Shown one piece after another: positions 17,901-26,643 of a stretch of 64,000 nt of DNA. Each line of letters begins with the position of its first letter. Position 1 is the first letter of the stretch. Both the position numbers and the translations under genes were made by a program. Under the pieces are notes generated by a model. That model was not told the DNA's origin, made no database searches, and saw only the letters and a program-made list of their open reading frames with translations. This stretch comes from CAVPFA01 sp963703655 (GTDB taxonomy: Bacteria; Actinomycetota; Acidimicrobiia; Acidimicrobiales; Bog-793). The DNA lies in assembly GCA_963703655.1 (NCBI GenBank), contig CAVPFA010000004.1:186001-250000 (forward strand). Direction: 5' to 3'.

Positions 17901-20900
17901 GCAATGTAGAGGTTGCCCGAGGCATCGAGCACGATCCCGGCCGGACCCGAGAGAAGCGCCGAGGTGGCGGCTCCTCCGTCGCCCGAGCTCCCCGAGCTGC
18001 CCGACGAGCTCCCCGCGACCGTATAGATGTCGTTCGCTGTCATCGACTGGCCCCATTGGGTGCCACCCGAGGCGGCAACCTCTTGGATGCGGTTGTTCGT
18101 CGAGTCCGCGATGTACAAGTTGCCCGAGGGATCCAGGGCGACAGCTGCCGGCCCGTAGAGCAGTGCCGAGGTGGCGGCGCCGCTGTCGCCGGTGTGTCCC
18201 GAGGTGCCGGCCGAGCTGCCCGCGACCGTGTAGATGTAGTTCGCGGTCGTCGAGGAGAGGCCCCAGCGACAAGAGGACGAGCAGCTCGCCGCCGCCACGA
18301 ACTGGATGCGGTTGTTCGTCGTGTCTGCGATGTAAAGGTTGCCCGAGGAGTCGAGGGCGACCCCGGTCGGGCCCGAGAGCAGCGCCGAGGTGGCGGCGCC
18401 GCCATCGCCGGTCTTTCCCGAGGTGCCGGCCGAGCTGCCCGCGACCGTGTAGATGTAGTTCGCGGTCGTCGAGGAGAGACCCCAGCGACAAGACGACGAG
18501 CAGCTCGCCGCCGCCACGAACTGGATGCGGTTGTTCGTCTTGTCCGAGATGTAAAGGTTGCCAGAGGAGTCGAGGGCGACCCCGGTCGGGGCCGAGAGCA
18601 GCGCCGAGGTGGCCGCGCCGCCATCGCCGGTCTTCCCCGAGGTGCCGGCCGAGCTGCCCGCGATCGTGTAGATGTCCTTCGCCGTCGTCGAAGAGAGACC
18701 CCAGGGACAAGACGACGAGCAGCTCGCCGCCGCCACGAACTGGATGCGGTTGTTCGTCGTATCGGCGATGTAGAGGTTGCCCGCGGCATCGAGGGCGACC
18801 CCGGTCGGCCCGTAGAGCAGCGCCGAGGTGGCCGCCCCGCCGTCGCCGGTATGCCCCGAGGTGCCGGCCGAGCTGCCCGCGATCGTGTAGACGTCGCCGG
18901 CGGTCATCGAGATGCCCCACTGGGTGTGCGTGGTCGCCGCTATCTCCTGCACGCGGTTGTTGGCCTTGTCGGCGATGTAGAGGTTGCCCGACGAGTCGGC
19001 CACGACGGCGGACGGTGTCTTCAACAACGCCTCGGAGGCCTGCCCGTTGTCGCCGGTGGTGCCGGCGGTGCCCGTGCCTGCGAGGGTCGTGACGTTGTCC
19101 GCGGTGAGCGATGAGAAGGGAAGCGCGCCGCTCGCGACCTCTCGGAGCTTGTTGTTGGTCGCGTCGGCAATGTAGAGGTTGCCCGAGGCATCGAGCACGA
19201 TCCCGGCCGGACCCGAGAGAAGCGCCGAGGTGGCGGCTCCTCCGTCGCCCGAGCTCCCCGAGCTGCCCGACGAGCTCCCCGCGACCGTATAGATGTCGTT
19301 CGCTGTCATCGACTGGCCCCATTGGGTGCCACCCGAAGCGGCAACCTCTTGGATGCGGTTGTTCGTCGAGTCCGCGATGTACAAGTTGCCCGAGGGATCC
19401 AGGGCGACAGCTGCCGGCCCGTAGAGCAGTGCCGAGGTGGCGGCGCCGCTGTCACCGGTGTGTCCCGAGGTGCCGGCCGAGCTGCCCGCGACCGTGTAGA
19501 TGTAGTTCGCGGTCGTCGAGGAGAGACCCCAGCGACAAGACGACGAGCAGCTCGTTGCCGCCACGAACTGGATGCGGTTGTTCGTCGTGTCTGCGATGTA
19601 AAGGTTGCCCGAGGAGTCGAGGGCGACCCCGGTCGGGGCCGAGAGCAGCGCCGAGGTGGCGGCGCCGCCATCGCCGGTCTTTCCCGAGGTGCCGGCCGAG
19701 CTGCCCGCGACCGTGTAGATGTAGTTCGCGGTCGTCGAGGAGAGACCCCAGCGACAAGACGACGAGCAGCTCGCCGCCGCCACGAACTGGATGCGGTTGT
19801 TCGTCTTGTCCGAGATGTAAAGGTTGCCAGAGGAGTCGAGGGCGACCCCGGTCGGGGCCGAGAGCAGCGCCGAGGTGGCCGCGCCGCCATCGCCGGTCTT
19901 CCCCGAGGTGCCGGCCGAGCTGCCCGCGATCGTGTAGATGTCCTTCGCCGTCGTCGAAGAGAGACCCCAGGGACAAGACGACGAGCAGCTCGCCGCCGCC
20001 ACGAACTGGATGCGGTTGTTCGTCGTATCGGCGATGTAGAGGTTGCCCGCGGCATCGAGGGCGACCCCGGTCGGCCCGTAGAGCAGCGCCGAGGTGGCCG
20101 CCCCGCCGTCGCCGGTATGCCCCGAGGTGCCGGCCGAGCTGCCCGCGATCGTGTAGACGTCGCCGGCGGTCATCGAGATGCCCCACTGGGTGTGCGTGGT
20201 CGCCGCTATCTCCTGCACGCGGTTGTTGGCCTTGTCGGCGATGTAGAGGTTGCCCGACGAGTCGGCCACGACGGCGGACGGTGTCTTCAACAACGCCTCG
20301 GAGGCCTGCCCGTTGTCGCCGGTGGTGCCGGCGGTGCCCGTGCCTGCGAGGGTCGTGACGTTGTCCGCGGTGAGGAACTGCAGGGGGTAGATGCCCTGAA
20401 GAGGCGAGGTCGTCGTCGCGAGGACCACCTCGTCGCTCGAGACGGTTCCGGGTGGGAGGTTCAGCGTCAGCGACGAAACTAACCCATGAGCCGCAGTAGT
20501 GCCCACCAGACGGATCGAGTCCGAACGGCTAGTCGAGATGAGGTTGCCGTCTCCGTCATAGGAGTAGCCCGTGGTTCGAGGAAGAACCGTCGCGCCCGAC
20601 GCACCGAGCGTCGTGCTCGTCACTTCGCGGTCGGCGTTGTAGACGTTCGTCGTCGTGTAGTTGGCGGCGTTGGCGCCCGCCAGGTTCCCATCCGGCGAGA
20701 CAGTTGTCAGGACTTCCCCATCGCCGTCGTAAGTGTGGGTCGTCGTCGCGAGCTCGCCGCCGGCATTGCCGTCCGGGGTCGAGGAGGAGGTCAAGTCGCC
20801 CCCGGCGTCATAGGCGAGCTGGGTCACGACGCCGTTCGCGTCGATCGTCGCGCAAGGCAGCGAGTCGGCCGGCGCGGTCGTCGCGCACGAGTCGTTGTTC

Positions 20901-23557
20901 GATCCTAGGGTCACCGACTCACCGTTGTACAGGTTGTAGGTGGTCCGCGAATACGAGGCCGTCGAGGATCCCGGCTGGTAGGCACCTGTCGTGGTCCAGA
21001 TCAGGTTGCCGTTCGTGTCGTACTCGCTGTAGGTGACAAAAGGTGGCGGCGCTGCAGACGGTGGAGTGATCGTCGGCGTCCCGGCGGTGATCGGCGCCGG
21101 CGGGCTGAGCGTCGAACAGAGCGGGGACTCGGGCGACGCGGCACAGCTCTGTTCGGCAAGGGAATCGTAGGCGTAGCTCGACGTATTACCGAGGCCGTCC
21201 GTGCTCGTCAGTTGATCGGCCGAGGCGTCATAGGTCGAACTCGTGAAGGCGCCGTTCGGGTCGAGGTCGAGATCCGACTCCAACGTGTCCGGGTCCGTGT
21301 TGTAATACGAGGTCGCAGCCGCTGCAGTGTTGTACGCCGTCGTTTGCTGGGTCAGTTCTCCCAACAAATACACGTCCTGTGTCTCGTTGCCGTTGGGGTC
21401 AGAGACGACGACCGAGCCGTTCCCCGGCGAGCTCAAGTTCGCGTAGTTGTAGGTCGTCGAACGTCCGAGGGGGTCAGTCTGGCTGATGGCCCGACCGGAG
21501 CTGTCATAGGCATTGACGAGAGCCGTTCCAGCATCAGGACCGCCACTCTGGCCATTCGGATACGTCGTCGTCAACAGATCGTCCACCAGAGAGGAGTTCG
21601 AATTCGACTCGTCGTAGGTGTAAGAGGTGACACGACTAATCGGATCGGTGACGCTCGAGAGGTTGCCGTGCGCGTCGTAGGAATAGGTGACGGTCCGGTC
21701 CATCGGGTCGGTCACCGAAGTGATGACCCCGAGGTTGCCTGCCGCAGACCAGCCGAGCGTAAGCGTCCTTCCCGACGCGGCCTGGATCGTCTCGCAGGAT
21801 GCCGCGGTCGAAGGGCAGTTCCCTGCACCGGGGGAAGGCGAGTCGTAAGAGATCGTCTCGGTCAGGGAGTTCGCATCCTTGATCGACGTCAGGCTGGCCG
21901 TCACTCCATCTGTCGAGGTGAACCCATAGGTTGTCCCGTCTGGAAGAACAAGGCTGTAGGTATCGTTGGTCGAGTCGTAGGTCAAGGAACCGACAACGCG
22001 CGGAAAGGCGCAGTAAGTGCCCGCGGTCCCTGGTCCGTAATCGGGTGGCGTGCACGAGCCTCCGGCCGGCGGCGCGAACTGCGACTGGGAACCGTTCGCC
22101 TGCGTTACGGTCACGACCTGGGTCGTGGGACTGATAGAGAGATACTCGGACCAGTTGTCAATCCATCCGTTGCCCAGAGGACCGGGCGTCGAGGCGGTCG
22201 CTTCTGCTTGTGCAAGCTGGGCGTCGTAGGTGCGGGTGAACGACAGGGACGGTCCGAACGTCGGGACGGAGAAGTCGGTCGCCGACTCCGACACGTCACC
22301 GGTCTCCGGGTCGACGCCGTTGCCCTGCCAGTCAGTTCCAGGCTCGAGCCCGCCCCCGCCCCCGATGAGCTCTGGCGGCGCGATCGTCCCAACTGGAGGC
22401 GCGTAGGGCGGAGGACCGAAGTACGCGTCCGCCGCCGCGTAGTTCCAGTCCGTGCCGTACGCCTCGCATGTGGTCGGCGAAGCACAGCTCAAACCCTGCA
22501 CTGTATAGTTCGCCGGCAAATCGTTTATGACGTTATAAGGGACAGAGACAACGCTCCAATCTGCACCCGTGTCACCGGTGGTTTCCACTACGCCCTCATC
22601 GTAGTTACTGCCATTATCGACATAGCCATAGTAGGCAGAGGCGTAACAGTCCGCGGTCGAGGGACATGACACACCCGTGACGAAATCTCCTGACGCTCCC
22701 TGCTCAACTGCCCAGGTCGTCCCACCATCGGTGGTCGTCTGGTACTCGCCGCTCTCAACGCCACCTATGTCGGCGTCCCCAGCGGCCACGCAGACCGCCG
22801 TCGAAGCACAAGAAATCGAAATTAACCCGAGCTGAAGCGAGCCCTCTGCGGTCCAAGTGGCGCCACCGTTGGAAGTCGCGAGAATGTTACCCTGGTAAGG
22901 TGGTAATTCACCGGCGATGAAGCACGTGGAAGCGTTGGGGCATGACATCGAGTTAAAACTGTACTGATTGCCGGACAGACCCGAGCTCTCCGATGTCCAA
23001 GAGGTTCCGCCGTTGGTTGTCTGAATGATGCCCTCAAGGTTTGCGGCATAGCAAGTCGAGGTTGTCGGACAAGCAAACGCGACGTCATACCCATCGTACG
23101 TTAGGGGCGGTGTGCTTTGGGACCAGGTCGTACCACCATTCGTTGTGGTGAGAAGACTGTAATCCCCCGATGGTGACGACGTGTACACTAGCGCATAGCA
23201 GGTTGAGACGCTCGGACATGCAATCTTCAAGGCAGCGCCAAAACCGGGATTGATGGTATCTATGAGAGACCAGGAGCCGTCGGACATTTCCCAGATCGTG
23301 GCAGTTTCAGCTCCTGGGCCATTCATTAAGCCGTAGCACACGGTGGAACTTGGGCAAGACAGGGCATCTTGAGGGTGGGATCCTCCGCCAAAGTGCACGT
23401 TGTTCTCAAAGGTGGGCTGAGCAGTCCAACCGACGGTGGTTGCTCCGGCAGGAGGCGAGAGAGGACCGAGAGAGCTCACACCGATGCAAATGGCTACGAT
23501 CAAAACAAGGGGCACAAAAGTAATCGTGATTCGCTGGCTCAGTGGCTTAGGAGTCAT
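14930..23557 (-). CDS. giant secreted RHS/YD-repeat protein with Asp-box-like and NHL propeller blocks and a variable C-terminal tip
   Basis: 2875 residues from ATG 23557 (GAAAGG upstream); a longer frame to 23620 lacks support. A signal peptide (ITITFVPLVLIVAICIGVSS) ends near AGA. Residues ~35-390 repeat a TTNGGTTW...CPSxxTCYA pattern (Asp-box/Ycf48-like beta-propeller). An RHS N-terminal domain (GVDPETGDVSESATDFSVPT ... GNGWIDNWSEYL) and many YD repeats (YTYDAxGN) follow. The block of NHL motifs (GNLYIADTTNNRIQ) encoded at 17861-20370 sits inside the YD array. After more YD repeats comes the RHS core (VDRYYDPQTGQFLSVDPL ... LKDPTGRD). The last ~105 residues are unrelated to the rest: a hydrophobic stretch, then NHHHMRRRP and a WIHFWPTGKHWYPIL end. 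By family, this shell encapsulates and releases the C-terminal toxin. Secretion by the Sec route is inferred from the signal peptide. Confidence 0.9.
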   Translation of the reverse strand: MTPKPLSQRITITFVPLVLIVAICIGVSSLGPLSPPAGATTVGWTAQPTFENNVHFGGGSHPQDALSCPSSTVCYGLMNGPGAETATIWEMSDGSWSLIDTINPGFGAALKIACPSVSTCYALVYTSSPSGDYSLLTTTNGGTTWSQSTPPLTYDGYDVAFACPTTSTCYAANLEGIIQTTNGGTSWTSESSGLSGNQYSFNSMSCPNASTCFIAGELPPYQGNILATSNGGATWTAEGSLQLGLISISCASTAVCVAAGDADIGGVESGEYQTTTDGGTTWAVEQGASGDFVTGVSCPSTADCYASAYYGYVDNGSNYDEGVVETTGDTGADWSVVSVPYNVINDLPANYTVQGLSCASPTTCEAYGTDWNYAAADAYFGPPPYAPPVGTIAPPELIGGGGGLEPGTDWQGNGVDPETGDVSESATDFSVPTFGPSLSFTRTYDAQLAQAEATASTPGPLGNGWIDNWSEYLSISPTTQVVTVTQANGSQSQFAPPAGGSCTPPDYGPGTAGTYCAFPRVVGSLTYDSTNDTYSLVLPDGTTYGFTSTDGVTASLTSIKDANSLTETISYDSPSPGAGNCPSTAASCETIQAASGRTLTLGWSAAGNLGVITSVTDPMDRTVTYSYDAHGNLSSVTDPISRVTSYTYDESNSNSSLVDDLLTTTYPNGQSGGPDAGTALVNAYDSSGRAISQTDPLGRSTTYNYANLSSPGNGSVVVSDPNGNETQDVYLLGELTQQTTAYNTAAAATSYYNTDPDTLESDLDLDPNGAFTSSTYDASADQLTSTDGLGNTSSYAYDSLAEQSCAASPESPLCSTLSPPAPITAGTPTITPPSAAPPPFVTYSEYDTNGNLIWTTTGAYQPGSSTASYSRTTYNLYNGESVTLGSNNDSCATTAPADSLPCATIDANGVVTQLAYDAGGDLTSSSTPDGNAGGELATTTHTYDGDGEVLTTVSPDGNLAGANAANYTTTNVYNADREVTSTTLGASGATVLPRTTGYSYDGDGNLISTSRSDSIRLVGTTAAHGLVSSLTLNLPPGTVSSDEVVLATTTSPLQGIYPLQFLTADNVTTLAGTGTAGTTGDNGQASEALLKTPSAVVADSSGNLYIADKANNRVQEIAATTHTQWGISMTAGDVYTIAGSSAGTSGHTGDGGAATSALLYGPTGVALDAAGNLYIADTTNNRIQFVAAASCSSSCPWGLSSTTAKDIYTIAGSSAGTSGKTGDGGAATSALLSAPTGVALDSSGNLYISDKTNNRIQFVAAASCSSSCRWGLSSTTANYIYTVAGSSAGTSGKTGDGGAATSALLSAPTGVALDSSGNLYIADTTNNRIQFVAATSCSSSCRWGLSSTTANYIYTVAGSSAGTSGHTGDSGAATSALLYGPAAVALDPSGNLYIADSTNNRIQEVAASGGTQWGQSMTANDIYTVAGSSSGSSGSSGDGGAATSALLSGPAGIVLDASGNLYIADATNNKLREVASGALPFSSLTADNVTTLAGTGTAGTTGDNGQASEALLKTPSAVVADSSGNLYIADKANNRVQEIAATTHTQWGISMTAGDVYTIAGSSAGTSGHTGDGGAATSALLYGPTGVALDAAGNLYIADTTNNRIQFVAAASCSSSCPWGLSSTTAKDIYTIAGSSAGTSGKTGDGGAATSALLSAPTGVALDSSGNLYISDKTNNRIQFVAAASCSSSCRWGLSSTTANYIYTVAGSSAGTSGKTGDGGAATSALLSGPTGVALDSSGNLYIADTTNNRIQFVAAASCSSSCRWGLSSTTANYIYTVAGSSAGTSGHTGDSGAATSALLYGPAAVALDPSGNLYIADSTNNRIQEVAASGGTQWGQSMTANDIYTVAGSSSGSSGSSGDGGAATSALLSGPAGIVLDASGNLYIADATNNKLREVASGATPVPEAVTTPAGYGLVASPSTGSTSTYVLDHRVGSGDTSVTVQYASTAPVSAVLAVYADVSTTPIDASASATTASGTSVSAPSITTTSPGDQLVVVSGGGQANTELKWSAPSGFENPITDATLSNVATLLATAPGPNPAGSTGAEVTGASSTSQLATAVLALLPGTATATSGTSYDADNEPVISTDASGNSSLTCYDGDGHVVETVPPVGVAANALTAASCAASTLYPSGYESGGVEYPPAALASDATLTTYDTLGEKLTVTTPAPAGQSTAQTTTYTYDPAGRVTQVSAPPASDVNGAADQITTYTYDAADELSSTTTGSGTAEASTTSTCYDQNGDVTATVPGDGNTGGVAVCSDTSPWQTSSSYQTGYSYDSLGELVSTTAPATAAAPSGATATYSYDAVGNQISSTDPNGVTTTSTYTPLDQLASLSYSGSSAHSVSYTYDASGNKVAMTDASGSSSYSYDPFSELTSVTNGAGKTVSYAYDALGGQISITYPLGTGATWASSQTVSRGYDEAGNLTSVSDFNGDSVAITNTADGLPSSMALGGSGATLSTTYDAADEQAAISLTKGSTVLGFSYSRSPSGAIASETDTPSSSRSPAGYSYDPLSRVTQMTPGTTGALNYSYDASSNLTTLPTGATASYDNGSELISSTLSSTTTTYTYNADGQLTAGTGSPSTAATASWNGAGELTSYSDAAANTSSATYDGDGVRSSSTTTPTGGSASTQNFVWNTTSSVPSPLADSTSAYIYGPSGTPIEQVNLSSGAVTYLIADSLGSVRGVLSSTGSLTASTAYDAYGNPEAPGGLAAYTPVGFAGGYTDPTGLVYLVDRYYDPQTGQFLSVDPLVAATQQAYVYSSDDPVSLKDPTGRDVVRSYTINQMLGIGAALVEYAVFSADVIDLPLPTEILSFLAALTTTLLLRVAGGCFSCALFATSYQINHHHMRRRPCAIELREVGPIPFGLWIHFWPTGKHWYPIL
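17861..20376 (-). repeat. tandem duplication, 1266-bp unit, encoding two sets of six NHL motifs
   Basis: Two nearly identical copies in direct tandem (about 17861-19126 and 19127-20376), period 1266 bp, i.e. 422 codons in frame. Identical anchor strings recur exactly 1266 bp apart at both ends (GCCGCTCGCGACCTCTCGGA at 17861 and 19127; the CGAGGGTCGTGACG block at 19081 and 20347). Each copy encodes six NHL motifs. Within a copy the middle units are also ~190-bp internal repeats. The near-identity indicates a recent duplication or gene conversion. Assembly of this stretch from short reads may be unreliable. Confidence 0.93.
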
Positions 23558-24447
23558 CGGGAATGGCCTTTCGTAAAGTTGGGAGGCAACGACTTTTGTG
23601 ACGCAGCGGTCGGCCTCCACCTCGCCCGCGAGAAAGACAACCCTTTACCTCGCCCGAGAAAGAGACAACGTTTATAAACGCAGTGTTCTGCACCGGAGTC
23701 GCAGAGCCTGCGGTTACGCGAACTAACGCACGCGTCACCCGAGCACAGTTGGTGGCGGCGGAACGCAAGATGGCGTAGAGCGGGCCGAGCCCTGACGGGA
23801 TGGTCGCGTCCGTCCACGTCGGCCCTCCCGAGGTGCCGGTCAGCTGGACAGGCCCGAGCCGAACCGCTTGGCAATTGGCGAAGGAGCCCGAATAGCCGAG
23901 AGGACGTCTGCCGGGATGAGGGACCCCATAACAGCGCCACGAGCTCCGCTTTTTATCCGCCCTGACCGACGGGGATTTTGCGACTTGGCTCCGGAGCTGC
24001 CGCACGCCGCGTCTGTCCGCTGACTTCCCGACTCCTCCCTCCGGCCCGACGCGTCATCTGTGCGTCCCCTCACTCAGTGCGTCCGACTAGACACTGAACG
24101 TGGCCTAAACCAATATGAGGAGAGTTGCAAGCCAATTCGCAAAACTTTCGCACCGAGGAGCCAACTTGACGGCAGCTGGCGCTGACCGACGCCGAACTCC
24201 CGCCATGCCGATGATCCGCCGGCTGCGATGACCAGAGCAGCGGGAAGAGGCGAGGCCGAAGGCAGGGCTAGATCGAGCAGAGCCCAAACTACGCGGTCGC
24301 GGCCTCGACGAGCACGTGACGTGAGTAGCGCCCTGCCACGCGCCCCGCGACCGCTCGCGTTGGTCCGGCGCCTGGCGACGGGAAGGCGTCGGAGATCGCC
24401 TCGAGCGTGCTACACCCGCGGATTCTCGGAGACAAGGAGGGAGAGCC
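23558..24447. other. long intergenic region upstream of the RHS gene
   Basis: Nearly 900 bp between the divergent starts of the RHS gene (23557) and the StrR/ParB-like regulator (24448). It should hold both promoters. The only coding-like content is a short decayed fragment described separately. No tRNA, terminator or repeat stands out. Confidence 0.4.
23660..23960 (-). pseudogene. short remnant resembling the Asp-box propeller of the RHS protein
   Basis: A minus-strand open stretch reads GGPTWTDATIPSGLGPLYAI followed by ATNCARV. This is the same TW...CxxxxxCxx pattern found repeatedly in the N-terminal propeller of the RHS protein just downstream. It has no start, ribosome site or signal peptide of its own. 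I read it as a leftover of a duplicated or truncated 5' end of a similar gene. The match is short, so chance similarity is possible. Confidence 0.3.
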
Positions 24448-25422
24448 GTGCCGTCGAAGCAGGGGTCAGGAGGACCAGCCGGTAAGCGGCCGGAAGAGCC
24501 GGGTCTTGATATGCTTGACGAACTAGTCGTGCCGATCGCTGGCCTCAGCCTCGGCCACTCATCACGCTTCGTGCCCGAGGACATCGACCACGCCCGGATG
24601 CTCGCTGAGGTGAGCCAGGTGCTTCCGCCGATTGTCCTCAATGCCAGGACCATGGAGGTCATTGCTGGGTGGCACCAAGTCCTTGCTGCCCGAATCCGTG
24701 GTGAGAACTCGATCCGGGCTCGCCTCTTCCACGGGTCCGACGAAGCGGCGTATCTCTTCGCGGTTCATTCAAATACAACCCACGGTAAGCCTCTTGGCCT
24801 TGCCGAGCGGCTCGCGGCAGCCAGTCGAATCCTGAGGTCGAGGCCCGACCTCTCCGATCGTGTTATCGCGGCAATCTGCGGGTTGTCCCTTCGGGCTGTC
24901 GCCGTTCGACGCAGAACCGATTTGACGAGCAGAACGACGAGCCCCGTCGGCCCTAAGAGCCGAGCACGACCGCTCAACCCAAGCCTTGCTCGCCAGCAAG
25001 CCACCGACCTGATTCTCGCCTTCCCGGGCGAGTCCAACCGGAGCATCGGTCGTCGTGTCGGGCTATCCGAAACTACGGTACGCGACGTGCGGCGTCAGAT
25101 AGCGCGGGCAAGCGAAGCCCCGGCCGCGATTCACAAAGACCGAGCCCCGTCTAGCTGGGACGACACTTCCGCAAGTGATAACCCGGACTTGCGGGACAAC
25201 TCCGGACCCGCCGAGGAGACCGCGGATGACACGATGCTGTTTGCTAGCTGGCTTGAGGCCCGCAGGATCTCGGACGCATCTTGGGCCGGTTTCCTCGAAG
25301 AACTACCGCTCTCACGGTACCCACAGATCATGAGCGACGCCCTGGCTATCGCCGACAGTTGGCGGTCTCTCGCCGCCAACCTGGAGCAGCGATTGGGCGA
25401 AAGCGACAGCCGAGCGGAATGA
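24448..25422 (+). CDS. ParB-like/StrR-type DNA-binding regulator
   Basis: 324 residues, GTG start at 24448 with a strong AAGGAGG site. Residues ~25-110 form a ParB N-terminal-like domain (LVVPIAGLSLGHSSRFVPEDIDHARMLAEV ... LPPIVL ... VIAGWHQVLAARIRGENSI ... SNTTHGKPLGLAER). An HTH (DRVIAAICGLSLRAVAVRRR) and, after a linker, a second HTH (SNRSIGRRVGLSETTVRDVRRQI) follow. The acidic C-terminus is probably disordered. This arrangement matches StrR-like regulators of streptomycin-type gene clusters rather than chromosome-partition ParB: no partner ParA is nearby, and the linker to the HTH is short. It likely binds DNA as a dimer and may regulate the divergent RHS gene. Confidence 0.75.
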   Translation: MPSKQGSGGPAGKRPEEPGLDMLDELVVPIAGLSLGHSSRFVPEDIDHARMLAEVSQVLPPIVLNARTMEVIAGWHQVLAARIRGENSIRARLFHGSDEAAYLFAVHSNTTHGKPLGLAERLAAASRILRSRPDLSDRVIAAICGLSLRAVAVRRRTDLTSRTTSPVGPKSRARPLNPSLARQQATDLILAFPGESNRSIGRRVGLSETTVRDVRRQIARASEAPAAIHKDRAPSSWDDTSASDNPDLRDNSGPAEETADDTMLFASWLEARRISDASWAGFLEELPLSRYPQIMSDALAIADSWRSLAANLEQRLGESDSRAE

Positions 25423-25784
25423 GCCCGAGGAATAACCGACTCGACCGCCGCGAGGCCCCCGTCATCATCTGGCGACCCTTCAGATGCGCGAGCTTCCTCC
25501 AACTCGCCCGGGAGCAAACACCCTGAATGAGTGATGACTTTTGTCCGACGGTTCCGCTTGGCAGGCAGTAGGAGGAAGAAGTCCCACCAAGTGGTGGAGA
25601 TTTGAAGCAGGTCGCCGGTGACGATCAGTTCGCGGAAACTGAGCTCGGAAACTGTCGCGCCGTCATTGTCATGCTCGCCCATGAGCTTCGCCATCGAGTC
25701 CTCGGAGAAGTAGCGCCGGTCGGTTGCCTGCCACTCCTCGTGGGTGTCCTTGAGATCCGGGATCGTGGGTGGCTCGAAGTCCAT
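25423..25784 (-). pseudogene. fragment of an unknown gene, 3' end lost
   Basis: The ATG at 25784 opens a natural-looking sequence (MDFEPPTIPDLKDTHEEWQ ... ISTTWWDFFLLLPAKRN) of about 80-110 residues. The frame then continues antisense through the 3' end of the ParB-like gene, which is not credible as coding. The real part is probably a 5' remnant whose end was removed when the neighbouring segment joined here. The family is not recognised. Confidence 0.35.
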
Positions 25785-26002
25785 CTGATTTGGAGGGGTA
25801 CCGACGTAGGATTCTCAATCGGTCCACCGCGGTACGCATAGCTTAGGCGGGGCCTGCTGATTGCAAACGCGTGGGAATGGTAGCGATCACGGATTCGACA
25901 AAGGCGAGAAACATCTCGTAGATGATCGCGATGGCGATTGGCCGCGCTTCAGACGAGACTGGCGAACGGTCTCGGCTAACTAACGGCCTTTATCCCGCGG
26001 TC

Positions 26003-26028
26003 ATCCCGCGGCCGCCGCCGTTCATGGC
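26003..26028 (+). repeat. 26-bp direct repeat, copy 1
   Basis: The 26-bp string contains CGCGGCCGCCGCCGTTCATG and is identical at 51115-51140 in the same orientation. Weaker similarity continues for ~35 bp (CGTCG, GATAA and GACCTGC in register). The copies bracket 25.1 kb. Confidence 0.7.
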
Positions 26029-26100
26029 CGTCCGTCGTAATGTGGATAAGCCGATGACCTGCGCTGATAGTCCGCGGTAGTCCGTAAAAGTCCGGCAAAA

Positions 26101-26151
26101 CAACGTTCGCAACGTGGAAGTCGGTGGTTCGAGTCCGCTCTCCTCCCTGCC
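26101..26151 (+). other. tRNA-3'-half-like sequence, possible attachment-site remnant
   Basis: GGTGGTTCGAGTCCGCT folds as a T-arm (GGTGG/CCGCT with a TTCGAGT loop). It is followed by an acceptor-like CTCCTCC and TGCCA. A matching 5' half (GGAGGAG...) is not found upstream, so no complete tRNA is present. Integrases commonly use tRNA 3' ends, hence the attachment-site reading. The match is short and could be chance. Confidence 0.3.
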
Positions 26152-26223
26152 AGGGGACCCACTAGAGCGAGGTTGGGCACCAGAAGCCACTCGACGACCT
26201 GCCGCGCGATGATGTACTCAGTC

Positions 26224-26556
26224 ATGAGCGATCCCGATGAGATGGCGGCGCGCACCTACGAACGTCTAGTGCAGCAGTTCGACCAGATTCAGGTCGTCGT
26301 AGCGCAGGAGCCCTACGAGACCAAGCCGGACGACTTCGGAGTCGAGAACTGGCGCGCGGTCGGCGCTCGAAAGGCTTTGCAACACGTCGCCGTTCTTCGC
26401 GGTTGGGGCGCGACCTGGTTGTCGCGGCAGCCGTCTTCGGTAAGGGATCGGGTCGACGAAATAGAGCGCGAACTTGAGCTAATAAAGGGGACGGCCTTGT
26501 TGGACGGAGCGGTAGATCTCCCAGTCGACGCTCCGCTGGACCCGCTTCCGGGGTAA
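26224..26556 (+). CDS. unknown 110-residue protein
   Basis: The ATG at 26224 (MSDPDEMAARTYERLVQQFD) is preferred over in-frame upstream ATGs because the upstream part lies in the junction region. It is helical and acidic, with a Pro/Asp-rich end. It has no membrane segment and no motif I recognise. Codon use and composition are ordinary for this DNA, so it is probably a real gene. Confidence 0.5.
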   Translation: MSDPDEMAARTYERLVQQFDQIQVVVAQEPYETKPDDFGVENWRAVGARKALQHVAVLRGWGATWLSRQPSSVRDRVDEIERELELIKGTALLDGAVDLPVDAPLDPLPG

Positions 26557-26643
26557 TCGTGCCTCCAGTCGGCTTGCGACTTGCCAGCCAGGGCGGTAGC
26601 AAAGCGAGGAGAGTAGTCGTGAGGCAACGGAGCCCTTGCTGCT

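Larger units (their letters stand above)
25785..26223. other. intergenic junction region
   Basis: About 440 bp with no gene of its own. It contains one copy of a 26-bp direct repeat (26003) also found at 51115, and a tRNA-3'-end-like stretch (26101-26151); both are listed separately. This has the look of a former integration junction. Confidence 0.4.

Noticed and set aside
17861..20376. CRISPR-like array
   Set aside because: Repeats are long (190 bp and 1266 bp), coding and without short regular spacers. No cas gene in the window.
17499..20482. Several long Arg-rich open frames on both strands (for example 17729-19114, 19111-20358, 17499-19322)
   Set aside because: Shadows of the repetitive RHS/NHL coding sequence; their repeats mirror the real frame.
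24448..25422. Chromosome or plasmid partition ParB
   Set aside because: No ParA, no parS-like sites seen, and the layout fits StrR-type regulators better.
25131..25784. 217-residue minus-strand gene
   Set aside because: Its second half is antisense of the ParB-like C-terminus; only the first ~100 residues look real.
26101..26151. Complete tRNA gene
   Set aside because: Only a T-arm and acceptor-like 3' half is present; no matching 5' half within 100 bp.
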